A stretch of 32,863 nt of DNA from JBBSHS01 sp038232515 (GCA_038232515.1 JBBSHS010000022.1:1-32863), one strand, 5' to 3'. Numbered from the stretch's first letter, positions 16,705 to 23,788 are shown. A program made the numbers and translations. Notes: generated by a model not told the origin, from the letters alone.

Positions 16705-17367
16705 TTGGTGGCACGCATGCGTCGAGACGGCCAGCTGGCCTCGACCCGACACGGCCGGACCAGCCACTACCGGCTCGCCGGGACCTTCGAACAGGCCTTC
16801 CGCCGGGTGGGCGCTCAAGCGGCACGCACGCCGGGCAGATGGTCAGGCTCGTATCACGCTCTGCTCTACCAGGTCCCCGAACGCCACAGGTCATTCCGTG
16901 ATGCACTGCGCCGTACGGCACTTCTGTCGGGGTACGGCCTCTTGCAACCAGGAGTGCTCATCGCCCTCACGGACCGCACCGCGTCCATGGCCGACGTACT
17001 GGAGAAGTACCCGCACGACGCACGGTTGTTCGTCACGACGCTCGGCATGGACCCCGCCGACGCCGCTCGGGCCGCCAGCCACGCCTGGGGCCTCGGTGAG
17101 TTGAGCATCGTGTACCAAGCGCACATTCACGCTCTGGAACAGGCTCTGAAGAGCTCGCCCGGCCAGCCTGCCCCCTCTGCGCAGGCGCTAAGGACCTTCG
17201 CCGACCTAGCCCGGCTGCCGATGACCGACACCCTGCGCGATCCTGGACTGCCTCCGGAACTGCTTCCCGACCATTGGCCCGGCGCCAGGCTGCGCCAGGT
17301 CATCGGTCAGGTCAACGCACGGCTCGGCCCAGCCGCGGCCGCCTATGTCCACGGTGTGATCGACTGA
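16705..17367 (+). CDS. PaaX-type transcriptional regulator, truncated at its 5' end
   Basis: A 220-aa product from TTG 16705, but recognisable winged-helix sequence begins earlier, at about 16645 (LSRLNRLLVDLGLTASGA), with no start codon (ATG, GTG or TTG) in frame between the stop at 16576 and 16705. The first recognition-helix region is thus cut, and about 30-40 N-terminal residues usual in the family are absent. The rest fits PaaX: LVARMRRDGQL and SHYRLAG (wing), the central YHALLYQVPERHRSFRDALRR and GYGLLQPGVLI segment, and a helical C-terminal domain. PaaX-type proteins repress catabolic genes such as phenylacetate breakdown; none lie here. A genuine start at CTG 16645 cannot be excluded, but a gene remnant is more likely. 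Confidence 0.6.
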   Translation: MVARMRRDGQLASTRHGRTSHYRLAGTFEQAFRRVGAQAARTPGRWSGSYHALLYQVPERHRSFRDALRRTALLSGYGLLQPGVLIALTDRTASMADVLEKYPHDARLFVTTLGMDPADAARAASHAWGLGELSIVYQAHIHALEQALKSSPGQPAPSAQALRTFADLARLPMTDTLRDPGLPPELLPDHWPGARLRQVIGQVNARLGPAAAAYVHGVID

Positions 17368-17381
17368 TGCCCAGCCGCCGG

Positions 17382-17996
17382 CTATCGGCCCTCCCGACCG
17401 CGACCCGGCGACCGGCCGGGCTGGGGCCGGCCATGAGGTCCGACCCGTCCGATGAGATCCTGAGTGCGGACTGCTTGCAGGTTTGAGGCTCCGGCCGTGG
17501 CGAAACCGAGGCCTTCGAACCACCGGGCCCGACGGGCGAAGGCTTGATCCGAGGACAGGTCGACGAAGATCGTCGTCATTCCCGACCGCCCGACCCACTT
17601 CGCCATGTCGACGGCGAGAACCCGGCCGAATCCACGCCGACGGCTGGAAGCCAACACGGCGATCTCACGCAGATAGCAGCTCTGCTCGATGACGCAACCG
17701 TCGGCCATGGCGTAGCCGACCACCCGGCCGTCCTGCCAGCCGGTCACCACCCACGCGTAGTCGGGATAGGCCTCGCTCTGTCGCCCGGCCATGGCGGCCG
17801 GAAATGCGCTCTCTCGGACCCGCCAGAGATGGGCCGGCCACGGTGGCAGCAACATCCTGGAGCGGTGGAGGGTGAATGCGGCCAACTGCGGCCGCCATGG
17901 TGGGCGAGCTTCAAGGAGGGCCGTGTGACGAAGGTAGACCTGGGAGTGGGCTCCAAGGTCAAGCCGCTTTGTCGCCGGCCACCGGCTTGCGGCCAC
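17382..17996 (-). CDS. GNAT family N-acetyltransferase
   Basis: A 204-aa protein with the GNAT acetyl-CoA site: strand 4 LREIAVL followed by the pyrophosphate-binding loop SSRRRGFGR, then helix VLAVDMAKWV, and a later strand with FVDLSSDQAFARRARWFEGLGF, typical of the C-terminal GNAT half. The first about 45 residues (from GTG 17996) are poorly conserved in appearance; ATG at residue 48 is an alternative start. The tail after residue 185 is Pro/Arg/Gly-rich and likely disordered. The acceptor is unknown. It lies 35 bp downstream of the luciferase-family gene, same strand, and is convergent with the PaaX-type gene, 14 bp away. Confidence 0.78.
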   Translation of the reverse strand: MAASRWPATKRLDLGAHSQVYLRHTALLEARPPWRPQLAAFTLHRSRMLLPPWPAHLWRVRESAFPAAMAGRQSEAYPDYAWVVTGWQDGRVVGYAMADGCVIEQSCYLREIAVLASSRRRGFGRVLAVDMAKWVGRSGMTTIFVDLSSDQAFARRARWFEGLGFATAGASNLQAVRTQDLIGRVGPHGRPQPGRSPGRGREGR

Positions 17997-18031
17997 GAAC
18001 CATGCCCGACGTCAGTGGGCCAGTCTCCTCT

Positions 18032-19045
18032 CTAGCCCCGCCGGTCGAGCCCGAACACGTCGGCCAGCAGCTGGTAGGAGCGGACGCGGGCCACGGGATC
18101 ATGGCAGACGGTGTGCACGACCAGCTCGTCCACCGAGTATGTCGTGGCCAGGTCCACCAGAGCGGCATGGACGCGGTCGGGCGCCCCCAGCACACGGCGA
18201 TTCCGGTACTGGCGCACCAGTTCTCGCTCCAACTCGGTCATGGGGTACGCCTGCGCTTCCTCGACCGGGAGCAGGGGCCCGCGGCTGGCGCCTTCGGGCC
18301 GGAGGTGCAACACGTCCTGGCTGACGGCCAGCCGCTCGGCCTCGGCGTCGGTGTCGGCACAGATGACGGAGACGCCCAGGCTGGTCGTCGGCTCGGGGCA
18401 TCGGCACGACGGTTGGAACTGCCGGCGGTAGGAGTCCACGACCTGCGGGCCGAAGTTGGGCGAGACGAACTGGGCGAAGGAGAACCGCAGTCCCATCCGG
18501 GCCGCCAGGCTGGCGCCGTAGCTGCTCGACCCCAGCACCCAGACCTCGGGGCTGCCGGGCCCGTCGGGCATGGCCCGCACTCCGGCGAAGCGGTGGTCAT
18601 CACCGATGGTGCCCTCGAGGAACCCGAGCAGGTCGGCCACCTGGTCGGGATATCTGTCGCCGCCGGAGGTTCCGCTGTGGCCCTGCAGGGCCGCGACCGC
18701 GCGCTGGTCGGTGCCGTCGGCCCTGCCCAGCCCGAGGTCGACCCGACCGGGGAACAGTCCCTGGAGCACGCGGAAGGTCTCGGCCACCTTGAGGGGGCTG
18801 TAGTGGGGCAGGAGGATTCCGCCCGCGCCGACCCGTATGGCCGAGGTCTGTGAGGCGACACAGGCGGCCAGGACCTCGGGCGCCGAGCCGGCCAGGGATT
18901 CGGTGTTGTGGTGCTCGGCCAGCCAGTACCGCCGGTAGCCCAGCCGCTCGGCCTCTCGGGCGAGGGCCACCGTGGCCCAGAGCGCGGTGCCGGCTGTGGC
19001 GCCGTGGGGCACGGGCGACTGGTCCAGGACGCTCAGGACGATCAC
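18032..19045 (-). CDS. LLM class flavin-dependent oxidoreductase (MsnO8-like)
   Basis: A 337-aa TIM-barrel flavin-dependent monooxygenase of the bacterial luciferase-like family. It opens LSVLDQSPVPHGATAG, has the family YWLAEHH strand (substrate/flavin face), GAGGILLPHYSPLKVAE and RVDLGLGRADG, and ends with LVVHTVCHDPVARVRSY. These fit the MsnO8-like subgroup. Such enzymes use reduced FMN or F420 and O2 to oxidise small molecules; the substrate is unknown. Start GTG 19045 follows AGGATGGAG (SD-like). It is divergent from the 19363 gene across a 317-bp palindrome-rich region. Confidence 0.88.
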   Translation of the reverse strand: MIVLSVLDQSPVPHGATAGTALWATVALAREAERLGYRRYWLAEHHNTESLAGSAPEVLAACVASQTSAIRVGAGGILLPHYSPLKVAETFRVLQGLFPGRVDLGLGRADGTDQRAVAALQGHSGTSGGDRYPDQVADLLGFLEGTIGDDHRFAGVRAMPDGPGSPEVWVLGSSSYGASLAARMGLRFSFAQFVSPNFGPQVVDSYRRQFQPSCRCPEPTTSLGVSVICADTDAEAERLAVSQDVLHLRPEGASRGPLLPVEEAQAYPMTELERELVRQYRNRRVLGAPDRVHAALVDLATTYSVDELVVHTVCHDPVARVRSYQLLADVFGLDRRG

Positions 19046-19115
19046 CGCTCCATCCTGATCACCTTGTCCGCACCCGGCACGGGCCTCTCAGGGGTTGCCA
19101 ACTGCCCGGGCGGAC

Positions 19116-19129
19116 GGATACTTGTATCC
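19116..19129. promoter_or_regulatory. 14-bp palindrome, operator-like
   Basis: GGATAC-TT-GTATCC, arms perfect. It lies 71 bp before the luciferase-family start and may serve as operator for that gene. A second exact palindrome, GTTCCGGAAC, lies at 19278-19287. A TAGGAT -10-like hexamer is at 19183-19188. Confidence 0.35.
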
Positions 19130-19323
19130 CGGTGGGACGACGCCCCGTGGCGGTCTTTGCCGGGTGCACCGCCATCGCCCTGTAGGATAGGACACAGGCC
19201 TGGCCCACCAGCCGCCTCGGGTGGACCCCGTGGCCGCGGTCAGGAACGTGCACAAGCCGGTAAACGGCGGGTGAAACGTTCCGGAACTGCGCCGGTGATC
19301 TGACCATCGACCGGTATGGTGGT

Positions 19324-19343
19324 CTTGTGAAGATTTTCACAAG
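19324..19343. promoter_or_regulatory. perfect 20-bp palindrome matching the CRP/FNR-type site
   Basis: CTTGTGAA-GATT-TTCACAAG, 8-bp perfect arms; it contains TGTGA-N6-TCACA, the consensus for CRP-family regulators. It sits immediately downstream of a TATGGT -10-like hexamer (19315-19320), so it would overlap the transcription start and act as a repressor site, 7 nt before the SD AAGGAG (19350-19355). Confidence 0.55.
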
Positions 19344-19362
19344 CTATCCAAGGAGCCGCCCC

Positions 19363-19734
19363 ATGGCGACTGACGTCACTTCCTCGACCACCGAGCCCCT
19401 CACCCGGGCGCTCGACGCCAGCGACCGCTTCCGCCCCGACTCGGGCATCGGTCGGATCTACCACCGTGGCACGGCTTCGTACCGCGAGCTGTGCGCCACC
19501 GACAGTCTCCACATCGTCATCGACGGCACCCAGGTGTCGGTGCACGTCGACCGGGTGTCCCCCCTCAAGTTCCGTGCCGACGGTTCGGTGCGCTACTCCC
19601 TCACCCGCATCGTCGCCCACAATCTGGTCGGGATGCACGACCAGGTCGTCCGGCGCCCTCGCCGACGCCCCGGCCGCCACCGGCCCGAGGTCGGCCGGAA
19701 AATCGCCGCCCGTGTCCTTCAGGACCAGCCGTGA
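19363..19734 (+). CDS. hypothetical protein coupled to an acyltransferase
   Basis: A 123-aa protein starting at ATG 19363, 7 nt after AAGGAG; the in-frame GTG further up lies inside the palindrome and is rejected. The first 25 residues are Ser/Thr-rich. The core (about 30-95) alternates strands (YHRGTASYRELCATDSLHIV, TQVSVHVDRVSPLKF, SVRYSLTRIVAHNL) and the C-terminal 30 residues are very Arg-rich. Its stop overlaps the next gene's GTG (GTGA), implying coupled translation and perhaps a shared pathway. I do not recognise the family. Confidence 0.72.
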   Translation: MATDVTSSTTEPLTRALDASDRFRPDSGIGRIYHRGTASYRELCATDSLHIVIDGTQVSVHVDRVSPLKFRADGSVRYSLTRIVAHNLVGMHDQVVRRPRRRPGRHRPEVGRKIAARVLQDQP

Positions 19735-21071
19735 CAGGGCCCACCACCGTCCCCTTCAGTGTGGTGGACGAAGCCGTCCACCTGCTCGACAGTGAGGCCG
19801 CGCCGTGGAGCATCCAGCTGGAGGTCCGGGTGGCCGGCCAGCTCGACGAGGCGCGCCTTCGGGACGCCTTCGGACGGGCGCTCACCCTTCACCCCATGGC
19901 GAGAGCCCGCAAGGCAGCGTCGCGCCGCACCGAGCACACCGACCGGTGGGAGATCAAACCGGACGTCGACGTCGACCCGTTGCGGGTCGTCGACTGCCCC
20001 GACGAGAGCGCCGTGGCCCGGGCCCGGGAGGAACTGCAGGGCTTGGCAGTGCCCTTGGCCGAGTCGCCTCCGCTGCGGGCGCGGCTGGCCCGCAACCCGC
20101 ATGGAGACGTGCTCATGATCAATGCCAACCACGCCGCCATGGACGCATTCGGCGTGCTGCGGCTGCTCCGCTCGGTGGCCAGCGCCTACGCCGGCGAGCC
20201 CGGCCCGAGGATCGGGCCGGACCCGATCGAGGCGCGGGGCCGACTTGTCGACCTCACCCAGGCCAACGGCCCGACCCGTGCCCGGCGCCGGATGGCGCTC
20301 GCCCAGAAGCTCACCGATGTCGTGGTGGCGCCGGCCCGGGTGGCGGCCGAGGGAGCGAGCGGGGAGGCCGGCTACGGCTTCCACCACGTTGCCCTGCCGG
20401 CCCTACTGACCCAGTCCCTCGTCGAGGCGCAGCACCCCGGAACGGTGAACGACGTGCTGCTCGCCTCGCTGCACCTGGCTATCGCCGGGTGGAACGCGCA
20501 GCGTGGCGAGCGGTGTGGGCGGATCGGCGTGCTGGTGCCCGCCAACCTGCGCCCGCTCGACTGGCGGCACGACGTGGTGGGCAACTTCTCCCTCCCGGCC
20601 AGGGTCTCCACCAACCGGCGCGATCGTCGCCAGCCGGAGTCGACCCTGCGGGCGCTGACGGCCCAGACCCAACGCAAGAAGAGCGTCGGGCTCGGCACCG
20701 CCCTCTTGGAGGTCCTGGCCCGCTCCGACCGACTGCCGCTGTGGGCCAAGCACGCCATGGTGATGACGCTGCCGCTCGGCGGGAACCGACTGGTCGACAC
20801 GGCCATGCTCTCGAACCTCGGCTCACTGACCGACGCGCCGTCGTTCGGTACGGAAGCCGGATGCACGGTCGAGGCGTGGTTCTCGCCCCCGGGCCGCATG
20901 CCTCTGGGCCTCACCGTCGGCGCCGTAACCGTCGACGGTCGGCTACACTTGGCCTTCCGCTATCGCCACCGTCTCTTCGACGCCCCGGCCGCCGGCCGCT
21001 TCGCCGACGCCTTCGTGGCCGAGCTTGTCGGCCTAGTCGACCGCACGCCATCGAGGGCGCTGGCGGCGTGA
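19731..21071 (+). CDS. condensation-superfamily acyltransferase (WES/DGAT- or PapA-like)
   Basis: A 446-aa protein starting at GTG 19731, inside the overlap with the preceding stop. It has the condensation-domain fold: an opening VDEAVHLLDSEAAPWSIQLE, the catalytic-type motif NANHAAMDAFG with H134 and D138 (HxxxD) in place of HHxxxDG, then TVNDVLLASLHLAI, VLVPANLRPLDW and VVGNFS. Relatives transfer acyl groups from CoA or carrier proteins to alcohols, including wax ester/triacylglycerol synthases, PapA-type acyltransferases and alcohol acetyltransferases. The second His of the usual HH is Asn, which is seen in some subgroups. The substrate is unknown. Confidence 0.8.
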   Translation: MTGPTTVPFSVVDEAVHLLDSEAAPWSIQLEVRVAGQLDEARLRDAFGRALTLHPMARARKAASRRTEHTDRWEIKPDVDVDPLRVVDCPDESAVARAREELQGLAVPLAESPPLRARLARNPHGDVLMINANHAAMDAFGVLRLLRSVASAYAGEPGPRIGPDPIEARGRLVDLTQANGPTRARRRMALAQKLTDVVVAPARVAAEGASGEAGYGFHHVALPALLTQSLVEAQHPGTVNDVLLASLHLAIAGWNAQRGERCGRIGVLVPANLRPLDWRHDVVGNFSLPARVSTNRRDRRQPESTLRALTAQTQRKKSVGLGTALLEVLARSDRLPLWAKHAMVMTLPLGGNRLVDTAMLSNLGSLTDAPSFGTEAGCTVEAWFSPPGRMPLGLTVGAVTVDGRLHLAFRYRHRLFDAPAAGRFADAFVAELVGLVDRTPSRALAA

Positions 21072-21286
21072 GGACGCCACCGAACGGGTCGGGGCGGTGA
21101 CCACCCTGCTGTTGATGACGCAGGACCGGGGCGCTGCCGCCCTACCGCCAGCGGCTCAAAGACCCGTCTCGACTCGTTTGCCGGGCGGTCTGCCGGGCGC
21201 GCTACCCACGAAGGTAAACCCTGTAGTCGAGTCAAAGGTCAAGCGAAATCTTCTGTTTGACCGGATTGGACGCCGCCGCACATGGA

Positions 21287-21350
21287 ACATCTCAGCCAGG
21301 TGGCGCTAGATGTATGGTTGCACTTAGATGTCGGCCTCAGCTAGCCGACA
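21287..21350 (+). promoter_or_regulatory. operator cluster upstream of the PadR gene
   Basis: ACATCT (21287-21292) faces two direct copies of AGATGT (21308-21313, 21326-21331) 18 bp apart. A 7-bp inverted repeat TGTCGGC / GCCGACA lies at 21329-21350. TATGGT at 21313-21318 could be a -10. PadR proteins commonly repress their own genes at ATGT/ACAT-type inverted sites. A GGTCAA / TTGACC inverted pair lies further up (21237-21262). The rest of the 307-bp gap from 21072 shows no gene. Confidence 0.35.
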
Positions 21351-21378
21351 GTTTCCTCAGAGACAAGGGAGGCATTCG

Positions 21379-21801
21379 GTGGACCAGGATGGGCGTCTCA
21401 GCGCCAACGCAGGGCCCAGGGGCGAGATCCGCCACTACACGTACTACCGTCCGGCGATCCTGCTCCTTCTCAAGGAGCAGGGGAGCCACGGTTACGAGCT
21501 CTTCCGGCGTCTCGCCGAGCTCGGGTTCGACTCGCGGGACTCGGCGAGTCTCTACGGCGTGCTTCGGGACATGGAGAGCAGCGGCCTCATCACCTCCTCG
21601 TGGGACACGAGCCACAGTGGAGGACCACCACGTCGGGTGTACGCCATCACAGTCAACGGCGACAAGTACCTGCGCGACTCCGAGGCGCTGCTCGTCAGAC
21701 AGCGCGATGCCCTCAGTGCCATGCTCGACCGCTACCGGGCGGTAGCCGCGCACAAGTCCCCGTCGCGCAAACTGCGGCGGCCGGCGGTCGCCCACGGGTG
21801 A
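21379..21801 (+). CDS. PadR family transcriptional regulator
   Basis: A 140-aa winged-helix regulator. GTG 21379 is chosen because an excellent SD (AAGGGAGG, 21365-21372) lies 6 nt upstream; the ATG at 21328 adds 17 residues that lie over the operator-like repeats. PadR features: ILLLLKEQGSHGYELFRRL (helices 1-2), SLYGVLRDMESSGLI (recognition helix), the wing GGPPRRVYAIT, and a C-terminal dimerisation helix LVRQRDALSAMLDRY. The last 18 residues are basic. PadR proteins usually respond to a small effector and regulate detoxification or transport; the target here may be itself or the acyltransferase operon. Confidence 0.88.
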   Translation: MDQDGRLSANAGPRGEIRHYTYYRPAILLLLKEQGSHGYELFRRLAELGFDSRDSASLYGVLRDMESSGLITSSWDTSHSGGPPRRVYAITVNGDKYLRDSEALLVRQRDALSAMLDRYRAVAAHKSPSRKLRRPAVAHG

Positions 21802-21849
21802 AGCCCGGGATGCTCCCGGCCCCACGGGGACATGAGATAGTCCCCGCTG

Positions 21850-21891
21850 GTGGCCACGGGAGGTCCGCGCTCGTGGCCACGGGATGTCCGC
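21850..21891. repeat. 23-bp-period tandem direct repeat
   Basis: Two copies of a 19-bp unit, GTGGCCACGGGAGGTCCGC (21850-21868) and the same with one mismatch (21873-21891). They lie in the 146-bp gap after the PadR gene, downstream of both flanking genes. No function can be assigned. Confidence 0.7.
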
Positions 21892-21947
21892 ACCTCTGGC
21901 TGAGGCATCACCTGGCGCCTTGATGCCGGCCGTGGACCCTCCACAGC

Positions 21948-22376
21948 TCAGCCGGCGAAGCGGACCCCTCTGGCGTGCTTCAGACTGTCAGCGTGCGGGC
22001 TTCCGGTGACGAGCTCGTCGGCGAGACAGCACCAGGTGGTGAGCTCAGCGGAGGTGGGTGCGAGCTCGTAGCCGGCGTCGATGTGGAGGGCGTTGGACAG
22101 TGACGCCCAGGCGACGTGGGTGCGAAGGGCTAGGTCGTGGTGTTCGTCGGGGAGGTACTCCGGGAGGCACAGCATCTGAACCTTGCCGCTGCAGCCCCTC
22201 AGGCACTCGTTGGGGCCGGTCCAAAGTGACCGGACGGCCTGCTCGATCGCACTGCGGCACAGGACGGCGGCGGCTCTCGGCCAGCGGCCAATCATCGCTG
22301 CATCGGTTCGGGCCAAGATCTCTCGGGACTCCTCGAGGGTGGATCTGGCGTCGGCCAGGGAGCCGGTCACGACCAT
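21948..22376 (-). CDS. small helical protein, partner of a truncated AAA/SMC-type ATPase
   Basis: A 142-aa protein (ATG 22376; GTG 22370 is in frame and overlaps the upstream stop as GTGA). It is mostly helical: DARSTLEESREILAR, AAVLCRSAIEQAVRSLW, and LRTHVAWASLSNALHIDAGY, a pattern like HEPN/DUF helical bundles; the RxxxxH RNase motif of HEPN toxins is not seen. It is the second gene behind the ATPase remnant on the minus strand and was probably coupled to it. It is intact although its partner is broken. Confidence 0.6.
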   Translation of the reverse strand: MVVTGSLADARSTLEESREILARTDAAMIGRWPRAAAVLCRSAIEQAVRSLWTGPNECLRGCSGKVQMLCLPEYLPDEHHDLALRTHVAWASLSNALHIDAGYELAPTSAELTTWCCLADELVTGSPHADSLKHARGVRFAG

Positions 22377-22985
22377 GCCCGGTCGAGCGCTCCGCACAGA
22401 GCGTCGGTGGAGTCGACGAGGTCCTTGTAGTCAGCGATCGAGGTGCCGTGGCTGCCCTTGTTGACCAAGGCCACCGTCGTGTTCGCGTCCCGGCAGCCGC
22501 TCACCCGTTTGATCTCGTCGCCCACGTCCTGGTGACGGTCGTCGGCATCGAACAGCGCCAGCGAGAGGCGGGCACGCAGGCCATCGGCCCGGTCCAGGGC
22601 CGCCTCGACGTCGACATGGTGGGCTCCACGCCCGAGACGGACGCTGCGGATGTGGTCGGTGGCCACGGCCTCGATGGCGGACCGGAGGAAGACGGGGACG
22701 ACCTTCCCGGCGACGTGGTCGTTCATCTCCTTGTCCTTGCAGACGGCCCGGGCATCGCTCACCGCCCGCCGCCACGGGGACTGCGCCTCCCGGACATCGA
22801 CGACCGAGCGGGGCGGCGGGTGACCTCTAGGACCCGGGCGTCGAGACGCAACCGCCGGGCGGCCTCCGGTAGGCGGTCGTCATGGGTGAACACGATGACC
22901 TGGCGCGCCTTGGCCACCTCCAGGACGTGGGCCAACCCGTCGACCTTGGCCGGGTCCATGGCCTGGACGGGATTTGAGCATGGTG
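22367..22985 (-). pseudogene. 3' remnant of an AAA/SMC-type ATPase, frameshifted
   Basis: On the minus strand, the sequence from about 22982 reads NPVQAMDPAKVDGLAHVLE then RQVIVFTHDDRLPEAARRL and ARVLEVTRRP, which is the end of a Walker B/D-loop (relatives read DDPVQAMD) and the switch-His strand (FTHDDR) of SMC/RecF/AAA-type ATPases. At about 22808-22812 the frame changes by one base; in the next frame it goes on RSVVDVREAQSPWRRAV and SDARAVCKDKEM to the stop at 22367. The N-terminal half, with Walker A, is absent: the sequence changes character at about 22980, 80 bp from the tRNA. It is a doubly disabled gene. Confidence 0.6.
22966..22980. repeat. att-like partial copy of the tRNA-Gly T-arm
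   Basis: GACGGGATTTGAGC at this point matches 11 of 14 positions in the T-arm of the tRNA-Gly gene at 23069-23082 (GACGGGAATCGAAC), in the same orientation. It coincides with the truncation point of the ATPase remnant. This may be an integration scar, or chance similarity with coding sequence. The next 80 bp (22981-23061) contain nothing recognised. Confidence 0.35.
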
Positions 22986-23061
22986 CCGACGCGTTATCCC
23001 GGACCCTGAGACGCTCTCTCTCTAAGGCCAGATACCGCCTCTGACCAGGACTCTTGGCAGG

Positions 23062-23132
23062 AGCGGGTGACGGGAATCGAACCCGCGTTCTCAGCTTGGG
23101 AAGCTGATGTTCTACCTCTGAACTACACCCGC
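23062..23132 (-). tRNA. tRNA-Gly (anticodon CCC)
   Basis: Folds on the minus strand as a cloverleaf: 7-bp acceptor GCGGGTG / CACCCGC, D-arm with AGAGGTAGAAC, anticodon stem TCAGC / GCTGA with loop TTCCCAA giving anticodon CCC (Gly, GGG codons), and T-arm with GGGTTCGATTCCCGT. Length is 71 nt with discriminator T; the CCA end is not encoded. Confidence 0.93.
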
Positions 23133-23184
23133 GTGCGGACCCGGACCCTAGCAAGGCGCCCTGTTCAAACGCCTGCGAGGCACG

Positions 23185-23255
23185 CGAGATTGGGTGGCGG
23201 GGTGGCCTTCAGGGCCGGATCGGGGCGTCGAAGGCCACCTACCGACCCAATCTCG
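23185..23255 (-). terminator. long nested hairpin at the RDD gene 3' end
   Basis: Outer arms CGAGATTGGGT / ACCCAATCTCG (11 bp, perfect) and inner arms GGTGGCCTTC / GAAGGCCACC (10 bp, perfect), joined by a symmetric 5x5-nt internal loop, with a 19-nt terminal loop. The right arm overlaps the last five codons of the RDD gene. It would end RDD transcription before the tRNA gene; no U-run follows. Confidence 0.65.
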
Positions 23256-23784
23256 GCGGCGCCGTCGGCGGCGTCGGTGGCGCCCTCGGCGGCGCCGTCG
23301 GCGACGCCGGTGGCGCGACCTGCACCACGACGGTGCCGGCCAGGCGGTCGTGGAGGCCGCGGTGGGCGGGGTCGACGAAGGCGGGGACCGTCAGTGCGAG
23401 GCCGTAGGCCAGCAGGAGCACGGTCACGGACGGTCCGAAGATGGAGACAGCCGGCAGCAACCACCACAGCCCGGCCCGGGACAGAGCCTCGGTCACACGG
23501 GTGACGCCGCCGTCGGCACGGCGCACGGCGATGCCGAATGCACGTTTGCCGAGTGTCTGTCCTGTGGTCGCATAGAAATACGTCTCGTAGACCACGGCGA
23601 GGGCGAAGACGGCGAGGAAGCTGGCGGGCGGGGCGCCGATGGCGCTGAGCAGCAACTCCAGCCCGGTGAAGATGAGGTTGTCGAGCATGCGGGCGAGGAA
23701 ACGACGCAGGAGCGGGGCGGCCGGTCCGGCAGTAGGTAGGACGGGGTCAGGCGCCGACCACGTCCATTCCGGTTGGTCCGCCAC
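23239..23784 (-). CDS. RDD family membrane protein
   Basis: A 181-aa integral membrane protein. RDD-family features are present: RRFLARMLDNLIFTG in the first helix (Arg/Asp in place of the eponymous Arg-Asp-Asp), YETYFYATTGQTLGKRAFGI between helices 2 and 3, and HRGLHDRLAGTVVVQ at the end. About three to four transmembrane helices. The last 25 residues are an Ala/Pro/Thr-rich tail (PTAPPRAPPTPP). GTG 23784 lies 5 nt after the upstream stop and gives the natural start; the open frame further up only overlaps the Fe-S gene. RDD proteins have been linked to transport in some bacteria, but the function here is unknown. Confidence 0.85.
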   Translation of the reverse strand: MADQPEWTWSAPDPVLPTAGPAAPLLRRFLARMLDNLIFTGLELLLSAIGAPPASFLAVFALAVVYETYFYATTGQTLGKRAFGIAVRRADGGVTRVTEALSRAGLWWLLPAVSIFGPSVTVLLLAYGLALTVPAFVDPAHRGLHDRLAGTVVVQVAPPASPTAPPRAPPTPPTAPPRLGR

Positions 23785-23788
23785 CGCC

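Noticed and set aside
21257..21285. TTGACC (21257-21262) as a -35 box for the PadR gene
   Set aside because: No TAnnnT hexamer lies 16-19 nt downstream; the TATGGT at 21313 is too far.
22058..23044. 328-codon plus-strand frame over the ATPase remnant
   Set aside because: Arg/Gly-rich composition, no motif, and the opposite strand carries recognisable ATPase sequence.
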